Assembly: GCA_008973525.1 (NCBI GenBank)
Contig: WACJ01000404.1
Location: 1,960,186 to 2,024,185 of the forward strand
Length of the DNA stretch: 64,000 nucleotides
Direction of reading: 5' to 3'
From: Stenopsyche tienmushanensis
Lineage: Eukaryota > Arthropoda > Insecta > Trichoptera > Stenopsychidae
The translations under genes were made by a program, and so were the position numbers. A model generated the notes under the pieces. It worked only from the letters and a program-made list of their open reading frames with translations, did no database searches and had not been told where the DNA came from. This document shows, piece by piece, positions 1-13,230 of this stretch (its first letter is position 1; each line of letters opens with the position of its first letter).

Positions 1-1283
1 AACTCAGGATCCAGCTACAGCTTCAACCTTCGAGCCGACCTTCAACCACGGGTCTTGGGAAGCTCATCCTGAGGATATCGTTGTTGCCGTAGGGCTGATA
101 ATAGAGAGAGAGAGAGCGGTCCACGGCGAAGATAACCGGACCCTGATATTTGCCTAGGGCTCGCCCAAGTTACACTTGTTTTATTTGAAACATATTTTGG
201 TGTGGTCACTGTTAGTGATGAGATCATTTTAGAACATTTTAGATCTTTTTTATTCACATTGTATCAAACAAATACATTCATAATAAATGTCATTCAATTA
301 TAGTATTTAAAATAATTCATTTGGATCATATCCCAGTTCAAATCAAGCTTTGAACCTTTATTTATTAAGCGTTCTCACAGAAACATAAACGACAAATGAA
401 AATCAACATTTCGCTTTCGAACCGTCCTGTTAAGAACAAAAGCCATACCTTTTATTGTTCATTAAAATATTGAATATTGATTTAACTCTTACGCAAGTCT
501 GCATGTCGTGGCGGTCAAGTAAAGTGTTATTGATATCATTTTTGGATAATCAAAGGACTGCATTTACTTCTTTCCAAAACCAGACAATGGTAATTGAACT
601 GCACGTTTTCGCATTGTAAATATTACAACAAATAATTGTCATGTGTAAAGTTACGTGGTCATCTGATCTGTTGTTGTCATTTGTGTTATATGCCATTAAT
701 CAATGAATTGCATATATCAATTTTAGCTGGTTCTTCAGTTCGATCAAACTTCAGGTTTATATTTCAATATAATACTTTTCAAATGAATCGTTTAACAAAA
801 AAATATTGAGAAATTCTGGGTTAAATGATAATTTTTGTTGCCTAATTTTTTCATCTCAAGCACTAAAATGTGGACTAACGCAATATATCGTGTTTTAAAG
901 CCATATACGTAATCTCACATCGGAGTAGATTTACATGTTAAATAACAATGACCAACCCAGTCTTCTAACATCAATGCAGGGCCACCTTGTCTTGGCAACA
1001 GCTTTCACTACTTTCCCTCTCATTTTCATCTCGTAAACAATTTTGTGGAGAAACGACGGTTAACACATAAATGATCATAATCATTAAGACGTGCATTCCG
1101 TATGAATCATAAACTTGAAACGAGGTTCTTCGCAGCACCACGCAAGCATGTTGGAAATCATCAAAAACAACACAATCGGTTACCTTCAGTAAGTCAAACA
1201 AACTGCGAAACACTGCTATAAGTTGCAAGGGTATATTCATTAAAATTGCTCAAACGCGCCTTCCAAATTATTTTACTTCGGCT
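1..1283. other. Intergenic, AT-rich, no gene recognised
   Basis: No exon, RNA gene or transposon ends could be recognised. A short GA-dinucleotide run sits at about 103-116. Open frames on the minus strand (42-257 and 971-1240) have no recognisable domain and the composition of random AT-rich sequence. Confidence 0.6.
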
Positions 1284-1500
1284 GAAGTTTTACAAAATCT
1301 ACAACAGATGATTGAGAATTAACATATTTCAAGTTGATGCTAATTTTATTAATGCCACTTCAAGGGTGATCAACTTTCATTACTAAATGGAGATGTTTAT
1401 TGGATTTTTTTTATATCGGTGCAAGCAATTTAATGTTGTCTTTCATGTTTGGTATGTTAATTTTAATATATACATGCATTTAGATATTTTTAAGAGTTCT
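1284..1500 (+). repeat. Diverged direct repeat A, copy 1
   Basis: This stretch of about 215 bp is repeated in the same orientation at 2101-2314. Both copies begin GAAGTTTTACAAAATCTACA and run colinearly through ACTTCAAGG.TGATCAACTTTCAT to a shared TTTAGATATTTTT..AAG.GTTCT end. Point differences and small indels show an old duplication. Each copy lies upstream of a mariner transposase fragment, so the repeat may be non-coding sequence of the same mariner family or part of a duplicated segment. Confidence 0.65.
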
Positions 1501-1689
1501 GTAAGCTTCCTTGAGAGCTTTTTTTTATAAAAAAAAAATTCATAAGCTAATACACAGTTTTTACACAAAAATCCTAAATCATACTAATCGACTCATTTCA
1601 ACAATTGGCGATTACTTTAATTAGCTTATTATATGTAAAATTTATTAAAAACCATGATTTATATTTGTAATTAAGATAAGCCTGTCCTA

Positions 1690-1884
1690 TCCTTGTGTGT
1701 CCGCCCTCATAAAGCAAAATTGACACTGGATAACAAGCGAAAATTAAATTGGGATATGTTATCGCATCCTTCTTATTCACCGGACCTCACCTCGACAGAT
1801 TTCCATCTTTTCAGATCTATGGAGTACAGTCTGGAAGAAAACCGATTCAGAAATTCAGTTAAAGTGGAAATGTATTTAAAATAG
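1690..1884 (+). pseudogene. Mariner transposase C-terminal fragment (relic)
   Basis: The frame from 1693 reads as the C-terminal catalytic part of a mariner transposase: a decayed ARPH-like CVRPHKAK, then LSHPSYSPDLTSTDFHLFRS. This matches the family's HPPYSPDL(A/S)P(S/T)D(Y/F)HLF signature, which carries the third acidic residue (the D before YHLF or FHLF). Only about 60 codons remain and no N-terminal helix-turn-helix region or TIR was found nearby. Function is lost. A second copy of the same fragment lies at 3113-3449. Confidence 0.8.
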
Positions 1885-2100
1885 TTTTTACTTCTTGGTC
1901 GGAATCTTTTTTATTAATAAATTTGAACTATTTTTGGATCTATCAATATATGGAGTAAAAATATTAGGTTACATCCATATACGTCTTATATTTACATATC
2001 CTTTTTTGTATCAAAATAAATACATAAAGCTATTTGCTAATGAACTGGAGAAGGATTTTTCTTTTGGAAATCCACCTGTGCAGTTGAAGAAGTGCAGACA

Positions 2101-2314
2101 GAAGTTTTACAAAATCTACAACAGATGATTGATAATTATCATATTTAAAGTTGATATCAATTATATCAATACCACTTCAAGGATGATCAACTTTCATTGC
2201 TAAATAGAAAAAGATTTTTTTGTACTGGTGCAACCGAATAGCAATCTAATATCTTTAACGCTTGATATGTTAATTCTAATATATGCATACATTTAGATAT
2301 TTTTTAAGCGTTCT
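2101..2314 (+). repeat. Diverged direct repeat A, copy 2
   Basis: Same-orientation partner of 1284-1500, about 600 bp further on, colinear over the full length with scattered substitutions. Confidence 0.65.
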
Positions 2315-2534
2315 TTTTTTGTTTGTTTTCGTTTTACACGATCTAAAGTTTGGTAGGGACTAATGATATTGGCACGATATATTTAGCATTAATTTCTCTA
2401 ATTGATTTGATTAAAATACTAGAGTAACATTACAAAATTCGTTACATTTCAACCTCAACTATAGTCAATAAAAGCAATAGTGGTGTACCAAATACATATC
2501 ATCGGTAGGCGCGAATATTTTTAGCACAGTAAGG

Positions 2535-3104
2535 GAAAGGTTAAGGTGGCTCCTATAGACCTATAAGAGTCCTGGCCATCGATGACATTTTCGAATATAT
2601 TCGCGCTTTTTTCGATATTCGTAAATTCAAATATTTATAAAATTAATCCGATAATATTCGGTTTTTTTGTAAATAAGGTTTATTAAGATGGAACTCAATA
2701 AGCATGATTTTAAAAAAATATTTACTCTCTGAATCAGTCTACAAATCATTAAGAAATTTAAATCGGATATTATTACTGACGAAGAAATATATTTTTTTAG
2801 GAAAATTACTGTAAAATGTTCTTCTTTCAATCGAAATTACAATAAAAAATGCAAAAAAATACTAACAATGCTACACTGATAACAGTAAAAGATGTTTATC
2901 CTTTTTTTAACTTGAAGAAATGAATACTAATTTTAGTAAAACTCAAACCGCGAATGGAAAAAAAATACAAGACAAAAAAAATCCGAGTTATATTTGAATG
3001 GCCCTCGTATATATCTAAACTATTCGAATACTCTAATATTCGAATATTTTACCAATTTCGTATTTGTTATTTGAATAATTGATTTTACGAATATTTAGGA
3101 CCCC
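2535..3104. mobile_element. Degenerate hAT-family fragment rich in TTCGAATATTCG palindromes
   Basis: The right end (GATTTTACGAATATT..GGACCCCTA, ending about 3104) matches the right end of the intact hAT-like element at 47340-48151, and the TTCGAATATTCG-type sub-terminal repeats are shared. The left end is lost. At 2535-2575 the motif GGTGGCTCCTATAGACCTAT resembles the 3' end of the LINE in Sam50 intron 9 (about 37573), so this copy probably abuts or replaced part of a LINE. The mariner fragment begins directly after it. Confidence 0.65.
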
Positions 3105-3112
3105 TAGTTTTG

Positions 3113-3449
3113 AGCCTTGTGTGTCCATCCCCATAAAGCAAAATTGACACTGGATAACAAATGGAAATTAAATTGGGAAGTGTTATCGCATCTTCCTTTT
3201 TCACTGGACCTCGCCTACATAGATTTCTATCTTTTCAGATCCATAGAGACCCATAGCCTGAGAGAAAACCGATTCAGAAATTCAGTTGAAGTGTTCAAAA
3301 AATACTTTTATTTCCTGTATCAGATCAATAGAAAAAATACGACAAATGCTGCACTTTTTGATATCCAGCAAAAAACATCTATTGGAATACCTTATAACGA
3401 AGCTATTTTTTGTTTGAAAAAACAAATTAGTACTCTTAAGTTACAATAA
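3113..3449 (+). pseudogene. Mariner transposase C-terminal fragment, second copy
   Basis: Reads CVHPHKAKLTLDNKWKLNW, then LSHLPFSLDLAYIDFYLFRS, the same family as 1690-1884 but more diverged at the SPDL signature (SLDL). It continues further toward the C-terminus, with an open frame of 110 codons from 3117. No N-terminal half, no TIR pair. Non-functional relic. Confidence 0.75.
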
Positions 3450-3656
3450 AATAATGTCAACATTTTAAAATGGTATCTCTTTTAAAAAAAAATCATGAAA
3501 GTTGACTCATTTTCTTAATGACTTCGATAAAAATAACAGATGCATACTTATAATAAACTCACTCATAACTGTTTTCATAGTAAGGAAAATAAATAATTGA
3601 ACGTTCCTCGTAGAAGCATCGTTAAAATGCAATTAGGATCGATAGATGAATTTTGG

Positions 3657-3870
3657 ACTATATCTTACAAGGTTGTTATGCAGGTTTCTTTTGTATTGAT
3701 TTTATTTACTATTATTTGCAAGATATTTAGCCAGTAATATAATATGTCAATGACAATGTAACATTGAGATAATCAAATATAGTTATTCACATGCTATTGA
3801 ATGCTAAGACTCTATTTAAATTTTGTTTGAATGAAAAAGTGGTACCATGCCTTGAACTACATTTTGTGTC
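3657..3870 (+). repeat. Diverged direct repeat B, copy 1
   Basis: Colinear with 7450-7642. Shared blocks include AAGATATTTAGC.AGTAATAT, TCAATGACAAT, and GAATGAAAAAG followed by TTGAACTAC.TTTTGTG. Same orientation, about 3.8 kb apart. No coding content or TIR recognised; family unknown. Confidence 0.65.
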
Positions 3871-4491
3871 CGAGCGAAATTTATGACGGATCCATCAGTC
3901 ATCATACGCATTGAATTACACATCAATAAATACAATGCACAAAGGTAATACACATGGAAAATGTGTTATCATATATCAAAAAGTTATCAATTTCATAAGA
4001 TCAGCGCGTATTATTTTTAATTAATCAGCGACAATTTTCCACTTCATTAAATGAATTAGAATGCTAATATTCCATGCATACGTTGCACTATACCGAGGTA
4101 CTTTGAGTATCCAGCTCCAAGATTCTTAAAGCAATTCTGGAGTTTGAAAGGAGAAGTATGTCAGTTTTTAGTAACTTTAAAACTAAACTTATTTTGACCC
4201 AACATACTCGTAGTTACATGATCTTTTACGTTTGGTATAACAAAACACTTGGACGATATAAATCTAACATGCTTTGCAAAATTAGGGCATTCAAATGGGA
4301 AAATCAGTTGAAAAATAAACGCACTTTCCAACATGCAACAGTAACAAATCAAGTTTAGATGAAACTGCATCGTATCAAAAATACAAGGAAATAATTTTAA
4401 ATCTTAGAATTAAATTTGTAACAAGATTTGCAAGTGATTTTATTCTTTGGAAGACATTTTTTCTTTGATTTTTTCAATAAATATAAAAACA

Positions 4492-4511
4492 GTAAGTAAG
4501 TAAGTAAGTAA
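4492..4511. repeat. Tetranucleotide microsatellite (GTAA)5
   Basis: Five tandem GTAA units. The flanking 4550-4800 sequence is A/T-tract rich and looks repetitive but could not be assigned. Confidence 0.85.
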
Positions 4512-5526
4512 ATCGCAGGATCGTTAATGAATAGTTTTTGTTTAAAAGTAACAAAATGGCGCTGGTTTGAAAAAAAGTTTGGAAAAACACCTTTTTTGGG
4601 GATATTTTTTAATGTAAAACGTAAGAAAAAATAAACATTTTGAACTGGTTTTGCGAACTGCTATAGCCATATATATTTTAAATAAGCTCGTAAAATTTCA
4701 GATGAATCGGCGACTTGGTTTTTCAAAATTCTTTCCACACCACATGCAAAAATGTCGTTTCGAAAAAAACGCGTTTTAAGTTTAAAGTACTAATTTTTTT
4801 TTGAAAAGGGAAATATACTACTAATCAGCGATTCCAGCTTCATAAAAAAAATCTTCAGCTACCTCAGCCTCTTCTTTTTTTGGCTGATTTGCCGTATCTG
4901 TAGTCGAATTGATTGTTGTTTCATCAAATATTTTTAATTTGCCAATCAAGACAAATTAGCCTTTAATGCATAATAAATGAATTTTTTCACAACCTTAGAA
5001 AAAAATCTATTAATTCAACCTTAAGGATATGATTTTTGGAATTGAAAAAAATGACGAAACTGTCAAAATAACCGGATTCATGTGTAACATGTGGTAAAAT
5101 GAACATTAAATATTTATTTTTGGCATTTCAATTGACATTCATTTCTTCGCCGCGTTAAAATTTGACAAAAAAGGACAAATAAAATTTGACATTGTTCTAA
5201 ATAATATTATGTGCATATTTATTATTTTAGCTAATTGTGTATATGCAAGGGAAATAGTCCTACGAACTTATTGCCTAATTTATTACAACTTAGCATCTAA
5301 AAAATAAAAATGCTGATTTAATAAATTGGTTATTAATCAAAAAACTATTGATAACTTATAAACAGGGAACTGTTGAAAAAATATCATATTAGAATATCAA
5401 AAAATCGTTTTGTTTGGAAATTCCTCAATAATTATTTTGATTGCCTTCAAATTGTTAAATACGTGGATCCTCCTTTTAGCAAAGCTTCACATTTCAACTT
5501 TTCAGTATTTTTATATTTGAAGTCAC

Positions 5527-6465
5527 GTTAAAACATATTGGAATGTTAATGGCTCTGTATAATTGAATTTAAATATTTTCACACTTACAAACTGCAATGT
5601 CAACTCTTAGCTAATTACATTTCTAAAATTCAAAATACAAGCAATATAGTATATAAATATTATTTTAACGGAATAACCAGAATGTGTCAAAATTACAAAG
5701 TTTGCATTTTGCGTGTAAAGAGGTAAAACACACAAAGGAAACCAAATCGATTTCATCTAAATGTCATACCATTGAAAAATAATTTTCATACGTCAAAAAT
5801 AAAATAACAACCAACATTTAAACAACAATGCTTATTAAATATAATACGCTTCCATTTATTCCAAATGTATTCATTGGAGCCAATTTATTTTTCTAGCTAA
5901 TTACATATCTCGGATACATTTTTATGATACATTGCTCATCATTCATCCATTCACCTTACCACTTGACCTGCCCAATGCTATGCCAAACAATTTGCGTTTT
6001 GAACTATTTGTTTTTACACAATCAAATCTTATTATATTCATCATCTCATATAATTTTATTATAATAATGAGATCTATCTTCATTAACATTATTGAGATAA
6101 GCTTAGCCTATTTATCAAAAAAGCTACTTAAAATTAATAATATTGATGATATGAGATGAAATATTTTTGGTCAATGAAAATTAAGTAATTGATGATGTTA
6201 ATTTATTAATTATAATGTTTATCTTTCGAGATTTGAATATTATTTGTTGTTATTATATTTTTTACACTTTGAGCATTGAAAACGAGTCTGATGAATATAA
6301 ATTAACATTTCAATAAATAAAATAAAATTGCTGAATCCAACTGACACTATTAAATAAGTGCATGTTATCGTGGCATTGAATTGTTAAAAAGAAAAAAAAA
6401 ATCAATCTAAGCTTTTTTCAATCAGTTTCATGCATGCTTTGATTAGATCATTAAAAGTTGAATTA
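5527..6465 (+). repeat. Long diverged direct repeat C, copy 1
   Basis: About 0.8-0.9 kb that recurs in the same orientation at 13413-14182. Shared blocks: CATTGGAATGTTAATGGCTC, TACAAACTGCAATGTCAA, AACACACAAAGGAAACCAAA, ATAATGAGATCT.TCTTCAT, CAAAAAAGCTACTTAAAATT, and GACTAGATCATTAAAAGTT-like at the end. Copy 1 carries extra sequence near 5800-6040. No transposase reading frame or terminal inverted repeat was recognised, so this is either a non-autonomous element or an old segmental duplication. Confidence 0.75.
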
Positions 6466-6783
6466 TTAAAAAATAATTTGGATACTTATCAATCTGATTT
6501 GCCAATATGAAATACTTCGATTGAAATATCATGGCAGAAATAATATTATTTTCGACACTCATAAAAAATGTTTTAAAATCACTGAGCGTGTATAAATTAC
6601 TACAGTATTTTTACGCCAAGTTAAACCTTTTTCAATTCAAGTTAAACTTCATTTCATTCATGCTAATCCTGGATAGTAAATATTAATGTTTCCGATCTCA
6701 CAAATTTGCTGATACAGTGATTTTACATTAGATACATTACATTAGATACATACTATCAAATATTTTTCCTATAATTTAGATCC

Positions 6784-7437
6784 GGAGCTCTTAACCTTTT
6801 TTGACCACGATCCATCGAGATTTGAAGCTTTTCACAAGGGTGCGACAGGGAAACTTTCTTATTTTAAACGCACACCGTGACGCAACAATTATTCTGAAAA
6901 AGATAAAATGGTATTAATTGTAAATATCAGGACCTAACGTTTGATTGATTGATATATATTATCCATAATAGCCATCATTATACCATGTTTTGTGAAAAAA
7001 AACGATCAGATGATTACAGTCAATTCTGTTACTTATGTTCACATGATGAAAGAGTTTTTAACCATATGTGAACAGTGCTATCTAAAATCCCTAATTTACT
7101 TCAATTGTCTAAGAACTGTGGCTTAACTAAAGAATAGTATTTAAGCTGCTATCAACAACATATCCTGTTGAAATGCTGGAAAAAGTGGAGAGAAAGCTTC
7201 AAAACCCAACTATCTCAATGCATTGATCAGAACGGAGACAACCTTAATAATAACATTTTTTAAATATAATAAATAAAAACTTTAATTATTTTTCTATAAA
7301 ATAAAATAAATATTTAAATTGATACCTTCTATTCTGTTTATGTTATTCATTTTAAAATAAGGTAGTTTCCCTGCCACACTTTGTAAAATCGTTCAAATGT
7401 AGTCATGCTCGATCTTTGATCGATGAACATTCGACCA
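6784..7437. mobile_element. hAT-like deletion derivative (tentative)
   Basis: The left end reads GAGCTCTTAACCTTTTTTGA followed by CCACGATCC, the typical hAT end motif (TTCTTAACC..TTGACCACG). Sub-terminal sequence AAGGGTGCGACAGGGAAACT-TTCTTATTTT at 6837-6866 is found inverted as AAAATAAGGTAGTTTCCCTG followed by CCACACTTTG at 7354-7384. The outermost right terminus and a target duplication could not be identified. Confidence 0.5.
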
Positions 7438-7449
7438 TTTCATTTAAGT

Positions 7450-7642
7450 ACTATACAAGATTGTTATGTAGTTTTTATTTTCTATTATCGACAAGATATT
7501 TAGCTAGTAATATAATATTTCAATGACAATATGACATTGAAGTAATCGAATATAATTATTAACACGCTATTTAATAATACGACTCTATTTCAATTTCAAT
7601 TGAATGAAAAAGAGGGGCCAAGCATTGAACTACCTTTTGTGG
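7450..7642 (+). repeat. Diverged direct repeat B, copy 2
   Basis: Same-orientation partner of 3657-3870; lies just beyond the tentative hAT derivative. Confidence 0.65.
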
Positions 7643-10600
7643 CTGATTTATCGGTTGTATTGAACAGGTCAAAAAAATTGTCAAAGCTTATATTTCGATA
7701 TGCTTGGAAAAATATCTTCATGAAAATTTAATTTTTCTCTGCCCTTTATTTGAAAGCGTTAAATTATAACACAAATCTTGAACTGAGTAAGTCCTTGCTA
7801 TTTAGAAAAATACGCTAGCTAAAATTATTGGTGGACTTTTCTTTAAGCAAACACAATGATAATATTTTCATGTGTGTAAGTGCCAAATCCTCAACTTTTG
7901 AATCAATTAATTGTACGATACGTTTAATTCTAGATCACAAATCTTTTATTGCTTATAAATGATGTAATAATCTATAGATCAGCTTTCAGTATTTTTCTAG
8001 TGAACATTACTACCATATGATCATCAGATTTTAAAGTGCCGTGAAAATAAGTCTGTGATATTTCGGCAAAAATTATAATTGATAAACGGGTTTCCTATTA
8101 TGTTTGAACATCGTTCGTGCGTATAAGAAATGTTCAATAGCTTAATTGACTATTTAAATATCATCGGAAACAACGTCATTTCAAAAACTGTCATGTCAGA
8201 GTGGTACTTGTTTCGATACGTCGTAAGCATTCTTGGTATCAACCTTGCATCCACTTTTGACACGTCAAGACGATGATGCAAAAATACTCAAACGGTAATA
8301 AATTAATTCCTGTAATCTATGTCGTTTCCGAAATTGTTTTTCCATGATTGGTCATCTATCGACGACACTCGTCCTTGTTTGTTAGCGAATTCAAATTTGT
8401 AGACCGACTTAGAAAAATATTGCAAATGTCAAGCAGTTTCATTTCTAGAATGATTTTTTCAATAACCATGGGAACATTGAACTTTGTACGAGTGCAATAT
8501 TATGGAAATATAATATGATTGAACACGATCATATGATTCCACATGTTGTGTAATACAAATCCGGGTAATACAAGGTTTGAATTTCATACAAAAATCCTTC
8601 TCTATCGATACCACGACAAAATTTAACTGTCTCTTGGTATTCATCTTCTCTTGGTGATTTCCGGGGACTACGTCTAATCATAGTTTTTTTCCAACAAGTA
8701 TTTAAAGTCGATTTGTAAAAGTAGCAATGAACCCTTGCTGTTAAAAGAATATATCCATCACCAAAGGCACTTATTTGAAATTAGCGGTTGAATTTATAAA
8801 ATTCGTATTATTTAAAATTGATCTATTGGATCCTGCATTGCATTATAAGTGCGATTCACGAGTTTCTATTCTCCGCGTTTGGAAGAAAATGTGATCAACT
8901 TTCCTAAAAAAAAGCAATTTATTTTTAATTGCCATCGAATCCTACTCGTTTCTAACATTTAAAACAATTTTTGATGCAATTTAGAATCTCCGGACGTCAC
9001 ACTCGTCCAATGACGTCAAACAATTCACGGCATGTATCTCATTGCTACTTGAAATCTTCGATAGATTCGCAGAGGTCCATACTAACGAACGACAATTCAA
9101 ATACTCACGGACGACAAATATTTGTTGAAATAGAAAAACGTCAAACCGGGTGCTTTTTTACGAAGATTCCTGTACAAATTAAAATAATAAAATCAAAGTC
9201 ATCAAGGTCAATGTACAAGACGCAAGAAAAAAAATCTCAAAGCGAGGACATGGCGTCATTTAAAATCAAACAAGATGGGCTATTTGTCAAATGTACAATT
9301 TTACACAAGAAGCTCCTAAAATTTGTCAGATACTTTCGTCAAGGATAGAAAAAATCACTCTGACAAGAGACCTTCGTGTATAGCAGCGGACAAACAAACA
9401 TAAGCTTCATTGTAAATCAGGCATTCATCATGTCGAAAACTAGCTTTCAATTATCAATCAATACATGAACAGAAAATAACCATTGATATATCCATTGTCT
9501 TTTTACCGGAAAATAATTTTAAAACTAGTTACTATACTGGTTGTCATGGCTTGATAAAAAATCAACATTTTTATGCTAAATTTGCTCTTGAAAAACGTAC
9601 TTTGTTTTTGGACTTTGGATATATTAAAATAGTTTTTTATTGGACATGTGTGATAAATATCCGTATTGTAATTAAATATGCAGGGAGTATACATAGACCC
9701 TATGTTAGTAACTTCACCTTTAAATCGTCATAACTTTTTAATATGTAGTCGTAATAATTACGCGAAATTACTGTTTTTGTATTTTGCAATATATTTTTGA
9801 TCCAAATAAATCATTATTTATGCAATTAGTCTAAAGAAAATTACTTCTAAGCTTTCAAAGTCACATAATAATATTTCCAAATTATTATCTCAATCGAGGT
9901 TTACCTGATTTCCTTCATTTGAAAAAGTAAATACACCACATGAAAATCCTTTTATTAGTAAGATCTTCTATGGAGGTCTTTTAAAAATATGATCCGATAT
10001 AGAATATGACACTTTAAGAAGAAAAAATCAAATGGACCAGGGCCTCAAACTTAAATTGTGTGCACTTTTCGATAAGTTTCACGCCTTGATTTGGCCAAAA
10101 GTATAGACGAAAAGCAACAATCAATCAAATACAGCTGTTTTTATTTTCGGCAGAATGCTAATAATGCAAATATTTATCAGATTCCATATTTACCACGATT
10201 CCCATATCAGTTGACATAATTATAGGGGCTACAAAGCGTATCTTCGCAGTGGACAGGATATCTCATGATGGCTTATATGAAATCAAAATTTTTATTAAAA
10301 CCTGTTAGTAGGTGATTGAACAGAAAATTGAATTTTTGGCACTGTTGTATGAAAAAAAGTACAGCTTTCGATAAAATTTACTTTTTGTAATAAGTTGTGA
10401 TTAAAGTAACTAAAAAGCCTTCGTTTGATCGCTATTTAATCCTATCTAGAAGAAGTATGTAAAATTTCATAAAGATTTATTTTATAGAGAAAATTTCTTC
10501 TATTTTACATAAAATGCTAATAAAATGCATACATTAACTAAGATAACTCATTTAATAAAAATAAGACTTAAAGTCCAAAACATTATTTTTTGCAGCTTGC

Positions 10601-12080
10601 ACTTTGTACGATATAAGTCTGAAGATATGTAAATATTATATGTGCGGCGATTCTCTGAACTATAATCAAACCTAACAATAAAATTATAATTGAATAGATA
10701 TGCATAAAAAAAATAAACAAATAGCACCAACAACACTCTGTGTGCTGAAAAAATGTAGCTAAAGTACAAACTACATTGTCAGCTGAAAAACAACGGGACC
10801 AAGTGTTTGGGAGGGAAAGATTTGAATAATAAGAACGACGAGAATATTCACGAATTGTTGATGGAAGAAGAGACTGATTAAAAAAATGCTGGAAATTGCA
10901 TCTGAAACAATATAAAAAGAAAAGAATGACTATACAGTTGGAAATATTAAATTTATTAAACATTTTTCCTAAAAAAATTAAATTGAATGTTGTCATCAAA
11001 TTGGTTTTTTTACAAACTTATTATATACAAACCAATTGAATGCTAACCTTATTAACCTCAGATATTGATCCCTCTTGAATGTTTTGACCCTCTTCAATTT
11101 CTTGTTCATTAATAGTATTATTTCAATAGTTAAGGACTAGATTGTTATTTGAATTCATACATTTTTATGAAATACATTAAATCATATTAACTAAGAAATA
11201 TATAGGTCCAAAAAGGTTCCTAGCTTTATCAAGATTTTTTTTTTGCCAAGAGCTAATAATAAAGATATTCCTTTACAGATGAGGAGCATAAAGCAAGTGC
11301 AAATTACTTAGGTCAATAACAAAAATATTTACGTATGCACGTTCAAGGAGGTTTCTTTTGAATATGTAACTAATACCTATCAAAAAATCGACTTCGTACG
11401 ATTGTGTTTCAAATAGCATATACTCAAAGACGTGATGGTTCCACCATCGATCATTTATACAATAGTAAGATTAAAATGTAAAAAATAATCATGCTGATTA
11501 AATGCAATCATTAAAATTCAAAAAACGAATAGATATATTTTTTAGCAATAAAGGCTTTTACGCATAATAGTTCTAAGCATCATAACAACACATGACTCAA
11601 TTCATTGATAGGGTTTTTTTGAAGGAATTGCGAAAAACGGACCCAAATGATGAAGAAGAAAATCCTACGAATCCATTGAGTAATATATTACGATTTCATA
11701 TGCAAAAAATAAATATTCTGATTTAATGCGATGGTCATAACTCAAAAAACTGCTGCTGACTTATTAATAGAAAACTGTTGAAAACATGTTTTAATGCATG
11801 ATAATTATTTAAGTTGAACATAAATGGTTTATGAAGCAATGTATCTCGCTTCGGATGCAACTTTCTTTTTCAGAACGTTCTCGCGGAAAAACGAAAGAAT
11901 ACTGAAAAGCTAATGAAGTAGATTATTTTATTTTTCTAACAATTACGAGTAAGCTACTTTTTATCTACCTAATCATCTGTATAGGATCTCATATATAGTT
12001 ATATAGATCTCTCATATCATAGTTATAAATTTTAAATTAAATTCTTTAAAAATTGAATTAAATTTCAAAACAGAAAAATA
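7643..12080. other. Intergenic, AT-rich, nothing recognised
   Basis: No exon, RNA gene or complete transposon end was found. The longest open frame (8971-9348, plus, 125 codons) is lysine- and serine-rich and resembles no family known to me. A minus-strand frame at 10583-10999 is Phe/Tyr/Ile-rich, as expected from translating AT-rich DNA. Confidence 0.5.
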
Positions 12081-12082
12081 GT

Positions 12083-12400
12083 ATCGTGGACCCCCAATAC
12101 TATAAACCCTTATCAAACTTCCATAGACCCCCAAGGGTCCACCTGGATCTTGGACTTTAGAAACTCATGCTCTAAACCAGTGGGGTTCGCGGATCCCCAG
12201 GGGTCCGCGAAGACATTACTGGGGGTCCGCGAGATTGTAAAAAGATCTATTTTGACCAAGAAATGTTTGTTTGTTGGAAAAATTAGGTCACAATGGTTGA
12301 GATGGTTCCGCCAAAAAAAAATGTATTCACGAGGGGGTCCGCGAAAAAAAATTTGCTCAAGAGGAGGTCCGCGAAAGAAATTTTGCTCATAAAAGTCAAC
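12083..12400. mobile_element. Non-autonomous hAT remnant with GGGGTCCGCGAA-type repeats
   Basis: From 12175 (CCAGTGGGGTTCGCGG) to 12389 this is colinear with the intact element at 27655-27984: GGGGTCCGCGAA units, AAGAAATGTTTGTTTGTT, GTTCCGCCAAAAAAAAATG and GGTCCGCGAAAGAAATTTTG all have counterparts. The right terminus is truncated. An adjoining segment at 12083-12170 carries related GTGGACCCCC / GGGTCCAC motifs, probably a second, inverted hAT scrap. Confidence 0.75.
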
Positions 12401-12482
12401 GAAAGAATTAATTAAGCCGCAAAGAACTTACCGACCACACGACAGGATAATATGTTTTTGATTCTATTTCGTCATATTTAAA

Positions 12483-12690
12483 ATATGGGAGTTATGTGTA
12501 GGAATTTGTAGAGATGGTGCTCCTTCAATGGTAGGCTCAATCAAAGGATTTGTTACCCATTAATACAAGCATTATTCGTGTGCGGAAGTTTGTTTTGCGA
12601 GACGTTTAACGGATGCACCGTGTATGGCGCATATTGGTACGGTGGTTACTAAGGTAAACGCTATTCGAGTCACTTTTTAATCCTATGTTT
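12483..12690 (+). pseudogene. hAT (ZBED5-type) transposase fragment
   Basis: The frame contains VGICRDGAPSMVGSIKGFVT, matching the C(T)DGAPSM.G...GF block of ZBED5/FAM200-like hAT transposases (compare TDGAPSMIGCYRGFTAYL in the element at 20092-22851). It then degenerates through stops (CFARRLTDAPCMAHIGTVVT in a shifted frame). A GCGAGACGTTTA.CG.ATGCAC string here recurs near 17318, suggesting a further scrap there. Catalytic regions are lost. Confidence 0.7.
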
Positions 12691-12769
12691 GACCTCCATC
12701 ACATAATTTATAATTGTGTTTAAATATATCTTGTTTTTTAAAAGTGAATACCCGACAAGCTTTGCCAAG

Positions 12770-12892
12770 AGATTCCAAGAGTTCAAACACCTTGGAGCTA
12801 TCTTCATAGAGAATAAATTGATGAATAACGAAATAAACTCCAGGATTCAACACGATAATATTAGAAATGAAAACACTATCGACGAAAACGAA
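12770..12892 (+). pseudogene. LINE reverse-transcriptase fragment (EFKHLGAIF type)
   Basis: Reads EFKHLGAIFIENKLMNNEI then NSRIQHDN, the block of LINE reverse transcriptases just past the catalytic palm (FKYLGS.F....EI..RI). The same block occurs at 18512-18585 and, on the minus strand, around 38160-38075. Isolated scrap. Confidence 0.7.
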
Positions 12893-13188
12893 GATTAAAA
12901 TTTAAAAAACATTAACAATTTACAGTTCTGAGTGTTCCGCGCTAAGCTTAGTCTAAAGTCCGGATGATTTCGTAAGAAATTCATGAAACTCTACTTCTTT
13001 CGTAAAATTGATATAATTCTTAAACTAGCTAATAGATTGAAACGAAATTTTAATGGTGCCTACAAAAGGGTTTACTTTTAGTGACTTTTTGATTTGAATT
13101 ATATGTAAAGGACATTGATTAAATTACTCTTAAACACACAATATAATGATAACATTCAGTTAGTTCATCATCTTCTATCTATCTATAT

Positions 13189-13230
13189 TTGCAACACATT
13201 GCAACGCTTGCCGGATACTGGCTAGTAAAA
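13189..13230 (+). mobile_element. Possible Helitron-type 3' end
   Basis: CATTGCAACGCTTGCCGGAT followed by ACTGGCTAGTA resembles the GC-rich, CTAG(T)-ending 3' tails of insect Helitrons. Two related ends lie at 18887-18925 and 41566-41604. No helicase domain or 5' TC end was found. Confidence 0.35.

Noticed and set aside
8971..9348. 125-codon plus-strand open frame as a gene
   Set aside because: No recognisable domain, no supporting splice or promoter context, and composition like the surrounding AT-rich DNA.
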